Positions 10,656 through 19,342 of a DNA stretch of 64,000 bases are shown here, piece by piece. Origin of the DNA: Microbacterium hominis (GTDB lineage: Bacteria > Actinomycetota > Actinomycetes > Actinomycetales > Microbacteriaceae); NCBI RefSeq assembly GCF_013282805.1, contig NZ_CP054038.1, positions 1,116,001 through 1,180,000 on the forward strand. Reading direction: 5' to 3'. A program made the translations under genes and the position numbers. Each line of letters opens with the position of its first letter. Position 1 is the first letter of the stretch. Below the pieces are notes generated by a model, which saw only the letters and a list, made by a program, of their open reading frames with translations, did not search any database and was not told the origin of the DNA.

Positions 10656-12974
10656 ATGGCGAACCCCCACCACGCGTCGCGGCAGCCCACCCGATGGCTG
10701 CGCATCGGCATCCCCGTCCTTCTCGTGCTCGTGTGGCTCGTGGGAGGTTCGATCGGCGGACCCTACTTCGGAAAGGTCGACGAGGTCTCCACGAATGACC
10801 GTTCCTCGTTCCTGCCCGAGAGCGCCGACGCGACCCAGGTGAACGAGCGCCTGCCGGAGTTCCTCGGCGACGACACGATCCCCGCCGTCGTCATCGTGGA
10901 ATCCGACGCCGCGCTCACCGACGCCGACCTGGCCGACCTGCAGACCCTCGCCGATGAGATCGCGACCATCGAGGGCGTGCAGGCCGAGGTGTCGCCGCCG
11001 CTCGCGTCCGACGATGGAGACGCGGCACAGATCTTCGTGCCGATCGACTCGTCCGGCGAGATCGACGCCGTGGTCGGTGAGATCCGCGAGCTCCTCGGCG
11101 AGGAGCTGCCCGCCGGCACGGAAGGCTGGGTGACCGGGCCCGCGGGGTTCACCGCCGACCTCGTCGAGGGCTTCCTCGGCATCGACGGTCTGCTGCTGGG
11201 GGTCGCCCTGATCGCGGTGTTCCTCATCCTCGTGATCGTCTACCGGTCGCCGCTGCTTCCGGTGCTCGTGCTGCTGACGAGCGTGTTCGCGCTGTGCGTG
11301 GCGCTGCTGACCGTCTGGTGGCTGGCATATGCGGGCATCTTCGTTCTCAACGGCCAGGTGCAGGGAATCCTGTTCATCCTCGTGATCGGGGCGGCCACCG
11401 ACTATGCGCTGCTGTATGTCGCCCGCTACCGCGAGGCCATCGCCGACGGCTTCCGACGGTGGGAGGCGACGCTGCGAGCATGGCGGGGCGCGTTCGAGCC
11501 GATCCTGGCGTCGGGCGGCACGGTGATCGCGGGACTGCTGTGCCTGCTGCTGTCCGATCTTGCCACCAACAGGGCACTCGGACCGATCGCGTCGATCGGC
11601 ATCGCCTTCTCGATGCTGTCCGCGCTCACCTTCCTGCCGGCGCTGCTGGCGCTGTGCGGTCGGGCGGCATTCTGGCCCTTCATCCCCAAGGAGCCGATCG
11701 CCACCATTCCCGACGATCTCTCGCAGCCCGTCAAGGGACTGTGGCCGCGGCAGGCGCGCTTCGTCGCCCGGCATGCGCGCGCGGTCTGGATCATCTGCAC
11801 GGTCGTGCTGCTGGCCGGAGCCGTCGGCATCACGCAGCTCAAGGCCGACGGCGTGCCCACGAGCGATCTCGTGCTGGGCACCTCGGAGGCGCGTGACGGT
11901 CAGGCCGTGCTCGCCGAGCACTTCCCGGCAGGATCCGGTTCGCCCGTCTACGTCATCGTCGCCGAGGACGACCTCGCCGACGCGGTCGAGGTGCTCGACG
12001 CGAGCGACGGCGTCGACGCCGTCTCGGTCGCGTCGGAGGACTCGCCCACGGGCCAGGCGGCCGTCGAGGTCGAGGACGGAGAGCCCGTCTTCACCGCGGT
12101 CGGCCCGCCCGGCACCCCGGCGCCCGAGCCGACGCTCGCCGACGGAGACGTCCTGGTGATCGGCACCCTCACCGACGCGGCCGACTCCGTCGCCGCCGAG
12201 GACACCGTGCGGGAGCTGCGCACCGACCTCGACAGCGCTCTCGGTGAAGGGGCGGCGGTGGTCGGCGGCGAGACGGCGACCGACATCGACACCAACGACA
12301 CCTCGATCCGCGATCGCACGATCATCATCCCGGTGATCCTGCTGGTGATCTTCCTCATCCTGATGCTCCTGCTGCGTTCGGTCCTCGCCCCGGTGATCCT
12401 CATCGCGACGGTGATCCTCTCCTTCGGCACGGCCCTGGGGGTCAGTGCCCTCGTGTTCAACGGGATCTTCGACTTCCCCGGTGCCGATCCGGCGGTGCCG
12501 CTGTACGGGTTCGTCTTCCTCGTGGCGCTCGGCGTGGACTACAACATCTTCCTGATGTCCCGCGTGCGTGAGGAGTCGCTCGTGCACGGCACGCGTCCGG
12601 GCATCCTCCGCGGCCTCGTGGCCACGGGCGGCGTGATCACCTCTGCAGGCCTCGTGCTGGCGGCCACCTTCGCGGCCCTGGGCGTGATCCCGATCCTGTT
12701 CCTGGTGCAGCTGGCGTTCATCGTCGCCTTCGGCGTGCTGCTGGACACGTTCGTCGTGCGGTCGCTCCTGGTCCCCGCACTGTCGTACGACATCGGTCCG
12801 GCGATCTGGTGGCCGTCGAAGCTGTGGCGCAAGCCGGTCACCGGTGCCGGCGCCCCGTCCGCAGCCGCTCCCGCCCGCGATGCCCAGCTTCCGGTCGAGA
12901 CCGACCCCGAACTGGTCGCCGACGACGGTCATCCGCTGACCCGCGAGGAGTATCGGCGTAATCTCGACGCATGA
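10656..12974 (+). CDS. MMPL/RND family exporter
   Basis: A 772-residue transporter in two repeats. Each has an extracytoplasmic loop domain followed by a bundle of membrane helices; the first helix is at about 10-32. Intramembrane polar patterns such as GAATDYALLYVARYRE in the first half and ALGVDYNIFLMSRVREE in the second carry the Asp-Tyr pairs used for proton coupling in MMPL proteins. Likely exports a lipid, drug or other hydrophobic compound. The last bases overlap the next ATG (ATGA), so it is co-translated with the isochorismatase-like gene. An operator-like repeat lies at the start codon. Confidence 0.9.
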   Translation: MANPHHASRQPTRWLRIGIPVLLVLVWLVGGSIGGPYFGKVDEVSTNDRSSFLPESADATQVNERLPEFLGDDTIPAVVIVESDAALTDADLADLQTLADEIATIEGVQAEVSPPLASDDGDAAQIFVPIDSSGEIDAVVGEIRELLGEELPAGTEGWVTGPAGFTADLVEGFLGIDGLLLGVALIAVFLILVIVYRSPLLPVLVLLTSVFALCVALLTVWWLAYAGIFVLNGQVQGILFILVIGAATDYALLYVARYREAIADGFRRWEATLRAWRGAFEPILASGGTVIAGLLCLLLSDLATNRALGPIASIGIAFSMLSALTFLPALLALCGRAAFWPFIPKEPIATIPDDLSQPVKGLWPRQARFVARHARAVWIICTVVLLAGAVGITQLKADGVPTSDLVLGTSEARDGQAVLAEHFPAGSGSPVYVIVAEDDLADAVEVLDASDGVDAVSVASEDSPTGQAAVEVEDGEPVFTAVGPPGTPAPEPTLADGDVLVIGTLTDAADSVAAEDTVRELRTDLDSALGEGAAVVGGETATDIDTNDTSIRDRTIIIPVILLVIFLILMLLLRSVLAPVILIATVILSFGTALGVSALVFNGIFDFPGADPAVPLYGFVFLVALGVDYNIFLMSRVREESLVHGTRPGILRGLVATGGVITSAGLVLAATFAALGVIPILFLVQLAFIVAFGVLLDTFVVRSLLVPALSYDIGPAIWWPSKLWRKPVTGAGAPSAAAPARDAQLPVETDPELVADDGHPLTREEYRRNLDA

Positions 12975-13552
12975 GCAAGGCGCTGTTCATCGTCGACGTG
13001 CAGAACGACTTCACCGAGGGGGGCGCCCTCGGCGTCGAGGGAGGGGATGCCGTCGCCGCCGCGATCTCGCGGTACCTGGTCACCCACGGCGAGGAGTATG
13101 CCGTCATCATCGCCTCGCGGGACTGGCATGACGGCGACGGCGACAACGGCGGCCACTTCGCCGCCGGGGAGCCGGACTTCGTCGACACGTGGCCGGTGCA
13201 CTGCGTGGCAGGGACCGAGGGTGCCGAATACGACGCGGGCCTGGACACGTCAGCGGTCACCCACCACGTCAAGAAGGGGCAGGGCAAGCCGGCGTACTCG
13301 CTGTTCGAGGGGACGACGGATGCCGGCGAGACGGTGTCCCAGCTGCTCGATGCGCACGGGGTGGTCGATGTCGACGTCACGGGCATCGCGACCGACTACT
13401 GCGTGCGGGCGTCCGCCCTCGACGCCGTCGAGCACGGGCGCCACGTGCGCATCCTGACCGACCTGGTTGCCGGGGTCGCGCAGGCGTCGAGCGAGGCCGC
13501 GCTGGCGGAGCTCGCCCATGCCGGCGCGGAGCTGGCAGACAGCGGCGCCTGA
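12971..13552 (+). CDS. pncA: Isochorismatase-family hydrolase, probable nicotinamidase
   Basis: A 193-residue cysteine hydrolase. The catalytic triad is visible as Asp9 in FIVDVQNDF, a Lys in THHVKKG and Cys in GIATDYCVRAS. The metal-site pattern SRDWHDGDGDNGGHF is close to the D-x-H-x-x-H of nicotinamidases. Nicotinamidase (nicotinamide to nicotinate, NAD salvage) is the best reading; another isochorismatase-like amidase is possible. The start overlaps the MMPL stop. Confidence 0.85.
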   Translation: MSKALFIVDVQNDFTEGGALGVEGGDAVAAAISRYLVTHGEEYAVIIASRDWHDGDGDNGGHFAAGEPDFVDTWPVHCVAGTEGAEYDAGLDTSAVTHHVKKGQGKPAYSLFEGTTDAGETVSQLLDAHGVVDVDVTGIATDYCVRASALDAVEHGRHVRILTDLVAGVAQASSEAALAELAHAGAELADSGA

Positions 13553-13556
13553 GGTC

Positions 13557-14966
13557 TCACCGCGCGTCCGCGCCGCGTCCCTTCTCGGCGCCGCGGCCGT
13601 TCGCGCTCCCGTTGCCACCGCTGCCGGGGCCGGTGCGCACCTCGGACTCCTTCTGCGCGGTGCCGGCACCGCCGTTGTCGGAAACCTCCTCGCCGGTGGT
13701 GGCCGACGTGCCCCCCACGGGTGAGTCCGGCGCCGTGCCTTCGGCGGGCGCGACGGCGGGGTCAGCCGGCTGCGCGGGGTCATCCGGCTGCGCGGGGGCG
13801 GGCGTGGAGTCGACAGCCGTGTGCGTGACCGTCGACGGCGGCGTCACGGCAACGATGGATCGGGGCTCGAGCACCGTCGTCGTCTCCGAGGGTGCCGCCG
13901 CGAGCGAGAGCGACAGCCCGGCGACGCCGATGGCCGCACCGGCCGCCGCACCGGCCAGCAGCACGCCGAAGCGGCTCGCACGTCGCCGGGCGCGGTGAGA
14001 GCTTCCGGCCGACCGCTGCGGGGTATTCCCGGGCACGGCAGGCAGCGACCGCGTGCCGGTGGCGCGCGCGACCGGGGTGGCCGCCACCGGGAGCCGCACG
14101 GGCGCCGTCGCCGCATCGAGCGGGTTTCCCTCGGCGGCCAGCGGAAGGCACGCCCCGGCCGAGGCGACCTCCGCCGCGGCCGGGCGGTCGCGCGGATCGA
14201 TCTCCGTCATCGACGAGAGCAGGCTTCGCCACAGCGGCGGGAGATCCGCCGGGATCGCGGGCCCGACGGTCAGGCGGGCCGCGAGGATCTCCGGTGCGGT
14301 CGAGCTGCGGAACGCGCGCTCGCCCGTGAGTGCCTCCAGCAGCACCAGGCCCAGACTGTAGACGTCGGCGGCGGCGGTCGGCTCGTCGCCGCGCACCTGC
14401 TCCGGGGCGAGGTACGCGGCGGTGCCGACGGTCATCCCGGGGGAGGTGACGCGCGTCCAGTCGGCGAGATGCGCGATTCCGAAGTCGGCGAGCTTCGCGC
14501 GGACGGGCTCCGTCTCCGCCTCGGTAAGCAGCACGTTCGACGGCGTGAGGTCGCGGTGCACGATGCCGGCGGCGTGCACAGCGTGCAGACCCTCGGCCAG
14601 GTCGACGGCGATCGAGGCGGCATCCACCATCGACAGCGCGCCGAGATCGAGCCGCCGACGCAGCGTCGGGCCCGGCACGTACTCCAGCACGAGGAATCCC
14701 GACCCGTCGTCGGCGACGTCGGCGTCGTACAGCGTGACCAGTCCCGGGTGGCTCACCGCGCCGAGCGCCGCGGCCTCGGCCCGCATGCGCCGCACGGCGG
14801 CGTGGTCGTCGGGAGCGGCGCGCATGACCTTGACGGCCACGGTGCGGTCGAGGGCCGTGTCGTGCGCGCGGTACACCGACGACATGCCGCCTTGGCCGAT
14901 GCGCTCGGCGAGCACGTATCGGCCGCCGAGGACGACTCCCGGTGAAGGCGGCGCGATTGCGGGCAT
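13557..14966 (-). CDS. Membrane Ser/Thr protein kinase (PknB-like, no PASTA domains)
   Basis: A 469-residue eukaryote-like kinase. The glycine loop is GQGGMSSV (24-31), the ATP Lys is Lys46, the catalytic loop is HRDLTPSN (137-144) and DFG is at 161-163. Thr141 replaces the usual Lys of HRDxKPxN. After the kinase domain comes a linker, one membrane helix (about 342-358), then a Pro/Thr/Gly-rich extracytoplasmic tail of about 110 residues with no recognisable domain. A leaderless-type promoter precedes the start. Targets are unknown. It converges on the nicotinamidase gene with four bases between. Confidence 0.9.
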   Translation of the reverse strand: MPAIAPPSPGVVLGGRYVLAERIGQGGMSSVYRAHDTALDRTVAVKVMRAAPDDHAAVRRMRAEAAALGAVSHPGLVTLYDADVADDGSGFLVLEYVPGPTLRRRLDLGALSMVDAASIAVDLAEGLHAVHAAGIVHRDLTPSNVLLTEAETEPVRAKLADFGIAHLADWTRVTSPGMTVGTAAYLAPEQVRGDEPTAAADVYSLGLVLLEALTGERAFRSSTAPEILAARLTVGPAIPADLPPLWRSLLSSMTEIDPRDRPAAAEVASAGACLPLAAEGNPLDAATAPVRLPVAATPVARATGTRSLPAVPGNTPQRSAGSSHRARRRASRFGVLLAGAAAGAAIGVAGLSLSLAAAPSETTTVLEPRSIVAVTPPSTVTHTAVDSTPAPAQPDDPAQPADPAVAPAEGTAPDSPVGGTSATTGEEVSDNGGAGTAQKESEVRTGPGSGGNGSANGRGAEKGRGADAR

Positions 14967-14972
14967 GCGAGC

Positions 14973-14978
14973 ACGCTA
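14973..14978 (-). promoter_or_regulatory. TAGCGT -10 box, leaderless kinase start
   Basis: Reading the minus strand, TAGCGT is followed by six bases and the ATG at 14966. This matches the leaderless spacing seen at other genes of the window. Confidence 0.5.
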
Positions 14979-15043
14979 TCCATCCACGGGTCGTCGGCGA
15001 TGCCCCTTGACGTGCCGGTCGGAACGTGCAATCGGCGAGGGAG

Positions 15044-16261
15044 TCAGGCGGATGTGCGGGTGCGACGAGAGAGGAAGAACGTGAACACGAGAGCGACGAG
15101 CGCCGTCGCGCACAGCAGCGACAGTCCGACGGTGTAGTTGTTCGCGTCCGCGTTGTAGGTCGCGCCCATCACCAGGGGCGGGAAGTACCCGCCGAGACCG
15201 CCCGCAGCCCCCACGATGCCGGTCACGGTCCCCACCCGCTCCGACGGTGCGCGCTGCGCGACCCACGTGAACACCGCGCCGGTGCCGAGACCCAGGAACG
15301 CCGCCATGGCGACGAACGACGAGCCCGCGGCGAGCTCGGGGGGCGGCTGGAAGGCGATCACCACCGCCATCACCGCGGCGCCAGCGAGGGAGATCATGAG
15401 CACCGCCGCCGGGCCGATGCGGTCCGAGAGCCAGCCGCCGACGGGGCGGGCGATCACCGCGGCGATCGCGAAGCCGGCGGTGCGGGCGCCCGCGTCGGCC
15501 AGGTCGTACGCGTAGATGTTGTTGAGGTAGGTGGGCAGGTAGGTGGAGAACGCCACGAAGCCGCCGAAGGTGACCGCGTACAGGAAGGCCATCTGCCACG
15601 TCACGGCGAGCTTCGACGCGGCGGCGAGCTTGGGCATCACCGGGTCGGTGTTGGGGCTCCACGCGGGGGAGTCCTCCATGAAGAACCAGACGATCGCCGC
15701 GACGACCAGAAGCGCTCCCGCCATGAGCAGATGGGTGGGGAGATAGCCGATGGCGGCCACGAGCCGGGGAGTGAAGAACGACGACAGCGCCGTGCCGCCC
15801 ATGCCTGCTCCGAACAGGCCGGTGGCGAAGCCGCGCTTGGACGGGTCGTACCAGGCGTTGACGAAGGGGATGCCGATGGCGAAGGTGGTGCCGGCGATGC
15901 CGAGGAGGAACCCGAACGCGATCATCAGCGCATACGAGTTGTTCAGACCCGCGATCGCGACCAGCACGACCGGCACGGCCGAGACGGCGGTGAGCACGGT
16001 GAACATCAGCCGGCCGCCGTACCGGTCGGTCAGGGCGCCCGTGACGATGCGTCCGACCGACCCGACGATCACCGGGGTCGCGATGAGGATGGAGGTCTGC
16101 GTCGAATCCAGCCCCATGTTCGCGGCGTACTGCACGCCGAGTGGCGCGATGAGGTTCCACGCCCAGAAGGTGATCGCAAAGGCGAGCAGCGCGAGCCACA
16201 GGTTCTTGGTGCGGCCGGGGAGGATCTGCGGGGGTGTGGCGGTCGCACCGGTGGCGGTCAT
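15044..16261 (-). CDS. narK: Nitrate/nitrite transporter NarK (MFS)
   Basis: A 405-residue major facilitator with about 12 membrane helices. The loop pattern TDRYGGRLMF after helix 2 and two glycine-rich nitrate-signature segments (GFLLGIAGTTFAIG and GIVGAAGGLGGYFPP) identify the nitrate/nitrite porter family. It would import nitrate or exchange it for nitrite. It is the last gene of narGHJIK; its ATG overlaps the narI stop (ATGA), and AGGAG inside the end of narI serves as its ribosome binding site. Confidence 0.93.
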   Translation of the reverse strand: MTATGATATPPQILPGRTKNLWLALLAFAITFWAWNLIAPLGVQYAANMGLDSTQTSILIATPVIVGSVGRIVTGALTDRYGGRLMFTVLTAVSAVPVVLVAIAGLNNSYALMIAFGFLLGIAGTTFAIGIPFVNAWYDPSKRGFATGLFGAGMGGTALSSFFTPRLVAAIGYLPTHLLMAGALLVVAAIVWFFMEDSPAWSPNTDPVMPKLAAASKLAVTWQMAFLYAVTFGGFVAFSTYLPTYLNNIYAYDLADAGARTAGFAIAAVIARPVGGWLSDRIGPAAVLMISLAGAAVMAVVIAFQPPPELAAGSSFVAMAAFLGLGTGAVFTWVAQRAPSERVGTVTGIVGAAGGLGGYFPPLVMGATYNADANNYTVGLSLLCATALVALVFTFFLSRRTRTSA

Positions 16262-17040
16262 CGTCGGCTCCTGTCGCGGCGGAGTGAGGTGGATCGATCG
16301 CGGGTCCTGTCGGGCGTGCCCACCGGCGCCCAGCCGCGCCGGATCCCGCCCGCGGCCGTGGGACGCCCGTCCCGGGAGCGGTAGACGATGTACGGGCGGA
16401 AGAGGTAGTGCACCGGCGCCGTGAACGCGTGCACGAGCCGGGTGAACGGCCAGATCATGAACAGCACCATTCCGATGACCGTGTGGATCTGGAAGTCCAG
16501 TCCTGCGGCGCTCATCGCGGCGATGTCGGGCTGGAAGATGAACAGCGAGCGGAACCACGGTGCGACGGTCTCGCGATAGGTCACCTCCTGGTGCGGTCCG
16601 AACACGCTGATCAGGGTGGTCGCCAGTCCCGCGATGATGGCGGCCACGAGCACGACGTACATCGTCTTGTCGTTCTTGGTCGTCGCCATGAACACGGGCC
16701 CGGTGGTCCGCCGACGCCAGATGAGGATGCCGACCCCGGCGAGCGTGGCGACGCCCGCGATCGAGCCGAGGCCGAGCGCCATCACGTGGTACATGTCCTC
16801 GGTGACCCCGACCGCGTCGGTCCAGGCCTTCGGGATCACCAGGCCGATGACGTGGCCGACCACCACCACGAGGATGCCGAAGTGGAACAGGGGAGAGCCG
16901 ATCCGCAGCAGCCTCGACTCGTACAGCTGCGACGAGCGCGTGGTCCAGCCGAACTGGTCGTAGCGGTAGCGCCAGACGGTACCGCCGACGAGGAGGGCGA
17001 CCATGAGGTACGGGAGGATGCCCCAGAGGAAGACGTCCAT
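16258..17040 (-). CDS. narI: Respiratory nitrate reductase gamma subunit (cytochrome b)
   Basis: A 260-residue membrane subunit with five helices that takes electrons from quinol through two b hemes. Candidate axial His residues are His53 and His63 in FHFGILVVVVGHVIG, and His186 and His204 near the C terminus, almost the same numbering as the E. coli ligands (56, 66, 187, 205). A basic tail (RDRSRR) ends the protein. The start overlaps the narJ stop by one base. Confidence 0.95.
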   Translation of the reverse strand: MDVFLWGILPYLMVALLVGGTVWRYRYDQFGWTTRSSQLYESRLLRIGSPLFHFGILVVVVGHVIGLVIPKAWTDAVGVTEDMYHVMALGLGSIAGVATLAGVGILIWRRRTTGPVFMATTKNDKTMYVVLVAAIIAGLATTLISVFGPHQEVTYRETVAPWFRSLFIFQPDIAAMSAAGLDFQIHTVIGMVLFMIWPFTRLVHAFTAPVHYLFRPYIVYRSRDGRPTAAGGIRRGWAPVGTPDRTRDRSTSLRRDRSRR

Positions 17041-17675
17041 CAGCGGCCTCCGGTCGCCATCGGCAGCAGTCGAGGGTCGTAGGCGTCCAGGCCCACCGAC
17101 TCGGTCGGCGGTCCGTTCGATGCGAGAGCCATCGCCTGCTGGCGGTCGGCCGGCGAGTGCCCGGGGAGCGTGCCGCACACCGCCGCCACGACGCCCGCAT
17201 AGGGTGACCCGCGCTCGGCGAGGGCCAGGCGGATGAGCTCGATCGACGCCCGGTACTCCTGCAGGAGCCCCGCTCCGGCGGCCGGGTCGTGGCGGGCGAA
17301 CTCCAGCACGAGCGGCACATAGTCTGGCAGCTCGCCTCCCGTCCCCTCGAGCGCGAGCCCGGCATCCCGGTAGCGCTGCTTGAGATCGGCGAGCACCCCG
17401 CCGCGCCGACGGGTGTCGCCGTCGGTCCAGTAGCTGAGATACAGCGCGTGGCGCTTGGACATGTCGAACGTGTCGACGTAGGCGGTGCGCACCGCGGAGC
17501 GGGGCGTCGCCTGCCACCAGGCGAGCAGCGGTGTGAAGGATGCCGCGGCGTGCGGCGCGGACTCGTGCAGGGCCGCGGCGACGACGGGCGCGGCATCCAA
17601 CACGGCGTCATCGGGGTAGGACAGGCAGATCGAGGCCGCCTGGTACACGATCCGGTTCGCCCGCGTCTGGCTCAT
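17040..17675 (-). CDS. narJ: Nitrate reductase assembly chaperone
   Basis: A 211-residue cytoplasmic chaperone needed to insert the molybdenum cofactor into NarG and dock NarGH on NarI. Sequence features of the NarJ/TorD fold include YVDTFDMSKRHALYLSYWTDGDTRRRG and the helix LPDYVPLVLEFA. Start overlaps the narH stop (ATGA), so synthesis is coupled to the subunits it assembles. Confidence 0.93.
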   Translation of the reverse strand: MSQTRANRIVYQAASICLSYPDDAVLDAAPVVAAALHESAPHAAASFTPLLAWWQATPRSAVRTAYVDTFDMSKRHALYLSYWTDGDTRRRGGVLADLKQRYRDAGLALEGTGGELPDYVPLVLEFARHDPAAGAGLLQEYRASIELIRLALAERGSPYAGVVAAVCGTLPGHSPADRQQAMALASNGPPTESVGLDAYDPRLLPMATGGR

Positions 17676-19342
17676 GCGTCGCCCTTCGGCTCGCGGCGGG
17701 CCGGGAACAGCCCCGAGGGCGAGCCGTTGCCGTCCCAGTTGAGGAGGTTCACGCGGCCGCGCAGCGATTCGGCGGAGACGCCCTCGTCGGAGGTCTGCCG
17801 GTCGCGCAGCGCCTGATAGGTCTCCACCGCCACCGGCTGCACCCGTCCACTCGCCTCGCCGAAGGGCCCCGACTCGTAGGGGCCGCCGTCGAAGTCGAGC
17901 GAGCAACCGAGCTCCTCGAGTTCGTGCGCCCGCTCGTAGTGGGCCGTGGGGATGACGTAGCGCTCTTCGTACTTGGCGATCGCCAGCAGCCGGTACATCT
18001 CGTAGAGGGTCTCGCCGGTCATGCCGACCGCCTCGGGGATCGACTCGTCGCGCTCGCGGTCCAGCGTGATGTCCCGCAGGTAGGCGCGCATCGCCGCGAG
18101 CCGGTACAGGACGGCGGTGACGATGTCGGTGTCGCCCGCGGTGAACAGCTCGGCGAGGTACTCGACGGGGATCCGCAGCGCCTCGATCGCGCCGAACAGG
18201 GTGCCGGCGGACTCGGCATCATGGCCCTGATCGCGCAGAAGATCGACGATCGGCGACAGTGGCGGGATGTACCAGACCATCGGCATCGTGCGGTACTCGG
18301 GGTGCAGCGGCAGCGCCACCCGGTACTTCTTCGCGAGGGCGTACACGGGGGAGCGGCGCGCGGCATCCATCCAGTCGTCGGGGATGTCGCCCTGCGCCTT
18401 CACGGCGGCGATCACCTCGGGGTCATCGGGGTCGAGCATGAGGTCGAGCTGGGCCTCGTAGAGGTCTTTCTCGTCGGGCGTGGCGGCCGCGGCGGTCACC
18501 TTGTCGGCGTCGTAGAGGAACAGCCCCAGGTAGCGCAGGCGGCCCACGCACGTCTCCGAGCAGACGGTCGGGATGCCGACCTCCAGGCGCGGATAGCACA
18601 GCGTGCACTTCTCGGCTTTGCCGGTCTTGTGGTTGAAGTAGATCTTCTTGTATGGGCACCCGGTGATGCATTGGCGCCAGCCGCGGCAGCGGTCCTGGTC
18701 GACGAGCACGATCCCGTCCTCGGCGCGCTTGTAGATCGCGCCCGACGGGCACGAGGCCATGCACGACGGGTTCAGGCAGTGCTCGCAGATGCGCGGCAGA
18801 TAGAACATGAACGTCTGCTCGAACGAGAACTTGATCTTGTCCTCGGATTCGCGGCGCACCTTCTCGACGATCGGGTCGAGGTGTCCCATCTCGCTCGTGC
18901 CGCCGAGGTCGTCGTCCCAGTTCGCCGACCATGTGATCTTCGTGTCCTCGCCCGTGATGAGCGACTTCGGCCGTGCGACCGGGAAGTCGTCGCCGAGGGG
19001 CGCGTCGATCAGGGTCTCGTAGTCGTAGGTCCAGGGCTCGTAGTAGTCCTCGAGCTTGGGCTGCACGGGCGAGGAGAAGATCGTCAGCAGTCGCTTCAGG
19101 CGGCTGCCGGTGCGCAGCGTCAGCCTCCCGCGGCTGTTGAGCGTCCACCCGCCTCTCCACTGCTCCTGGTCCTCGTAGCGGCGGGGGTAGCCTTGCCCGG
19201 GCCGTGTCTCGACGTTGTTGAACCAGACGTACTCGGTGCCGGCGCGGTTCGTCCACGCCTGCTTGCATGTGACCGAGCACGTATGGCACCCGATGCACTT
19301 GTCGAGGTTCATCACCATGCCCATCTGGGCCATGACTCGCAT
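17672..19342 (-). CDS. narH: Respiratory nitrate reductase beta subunit (Fe-S)
   Basis: A 556-residue electron-transfer subunit. Four cysteine clusters are visible: CIGCHTCSVTC (Cys16-26), CEHCLNPSCMASC, CRGWRQCITGC and CTLC...CSETC. The Trp in CRGW replaces a Cys, the mark of the [3Fe-4S] site of NarH. It passes electrons from NarI to NarG on the cytoplasmic face. The start overlaps the narG stop by one base (TGATG). Confidence 0.97.
   Translation of the reverse strand: MRVMAQMGMVMNLDKCIGCHTCSVTCKQAWTNRAGTEYVWFNNVETRPGQGYPRRYEDQEQWRGGWTLNSRGRLTLRTGSRLKRLLTIFSSPVQPKLEDYYEPWTYDYETLIDAPLGDDFPVARPKSLITGEDTKITWSANWDDDLGGTSEMGHLDPIVEKVRRESEDKIKFSFEQTFMFYLPRICEHCLNPSCMASCPSGAIYKRAEDGIVLVDQDRCRGWRQCITGCPYKKIYFNHKTGKAEKCTLCYPRLEVGIPTVCSETCVGRLRYLGLFLYDADKVTAAAATPDEKDLYEAQLDLMLDPDDPEVIAAVKAQGDIPDDWMDAARRSPVYALAKKYRVALPLHPEYRTMPMVWYIPPLSPIVDLLRDQGHDAESAGTLFGAIEALRIPVEYLAELFTAGDTDIVTAVLYRLAAMRAYLRDITLDRERDESIPEAVGMTGETLYEMYRLLAIAKYEERYVIPTAHYERAHELEELGCSLDFDGGPYESGPFGEASGRVQPVAVETYQALRDRQTSDEGVSAESLRGRVNLLNWDGNGSPSGLFPARREPKGDA

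Noticed and set aside
10656..15000. A defence system formed by the exporter, nicotinamidase-like gene and kinase
   Set aside because: The nicotinamidase-like protein is a normal NAD-salvage enzyme and the kinase is on the other strand with its own promoter; nothing typical of defence is present.
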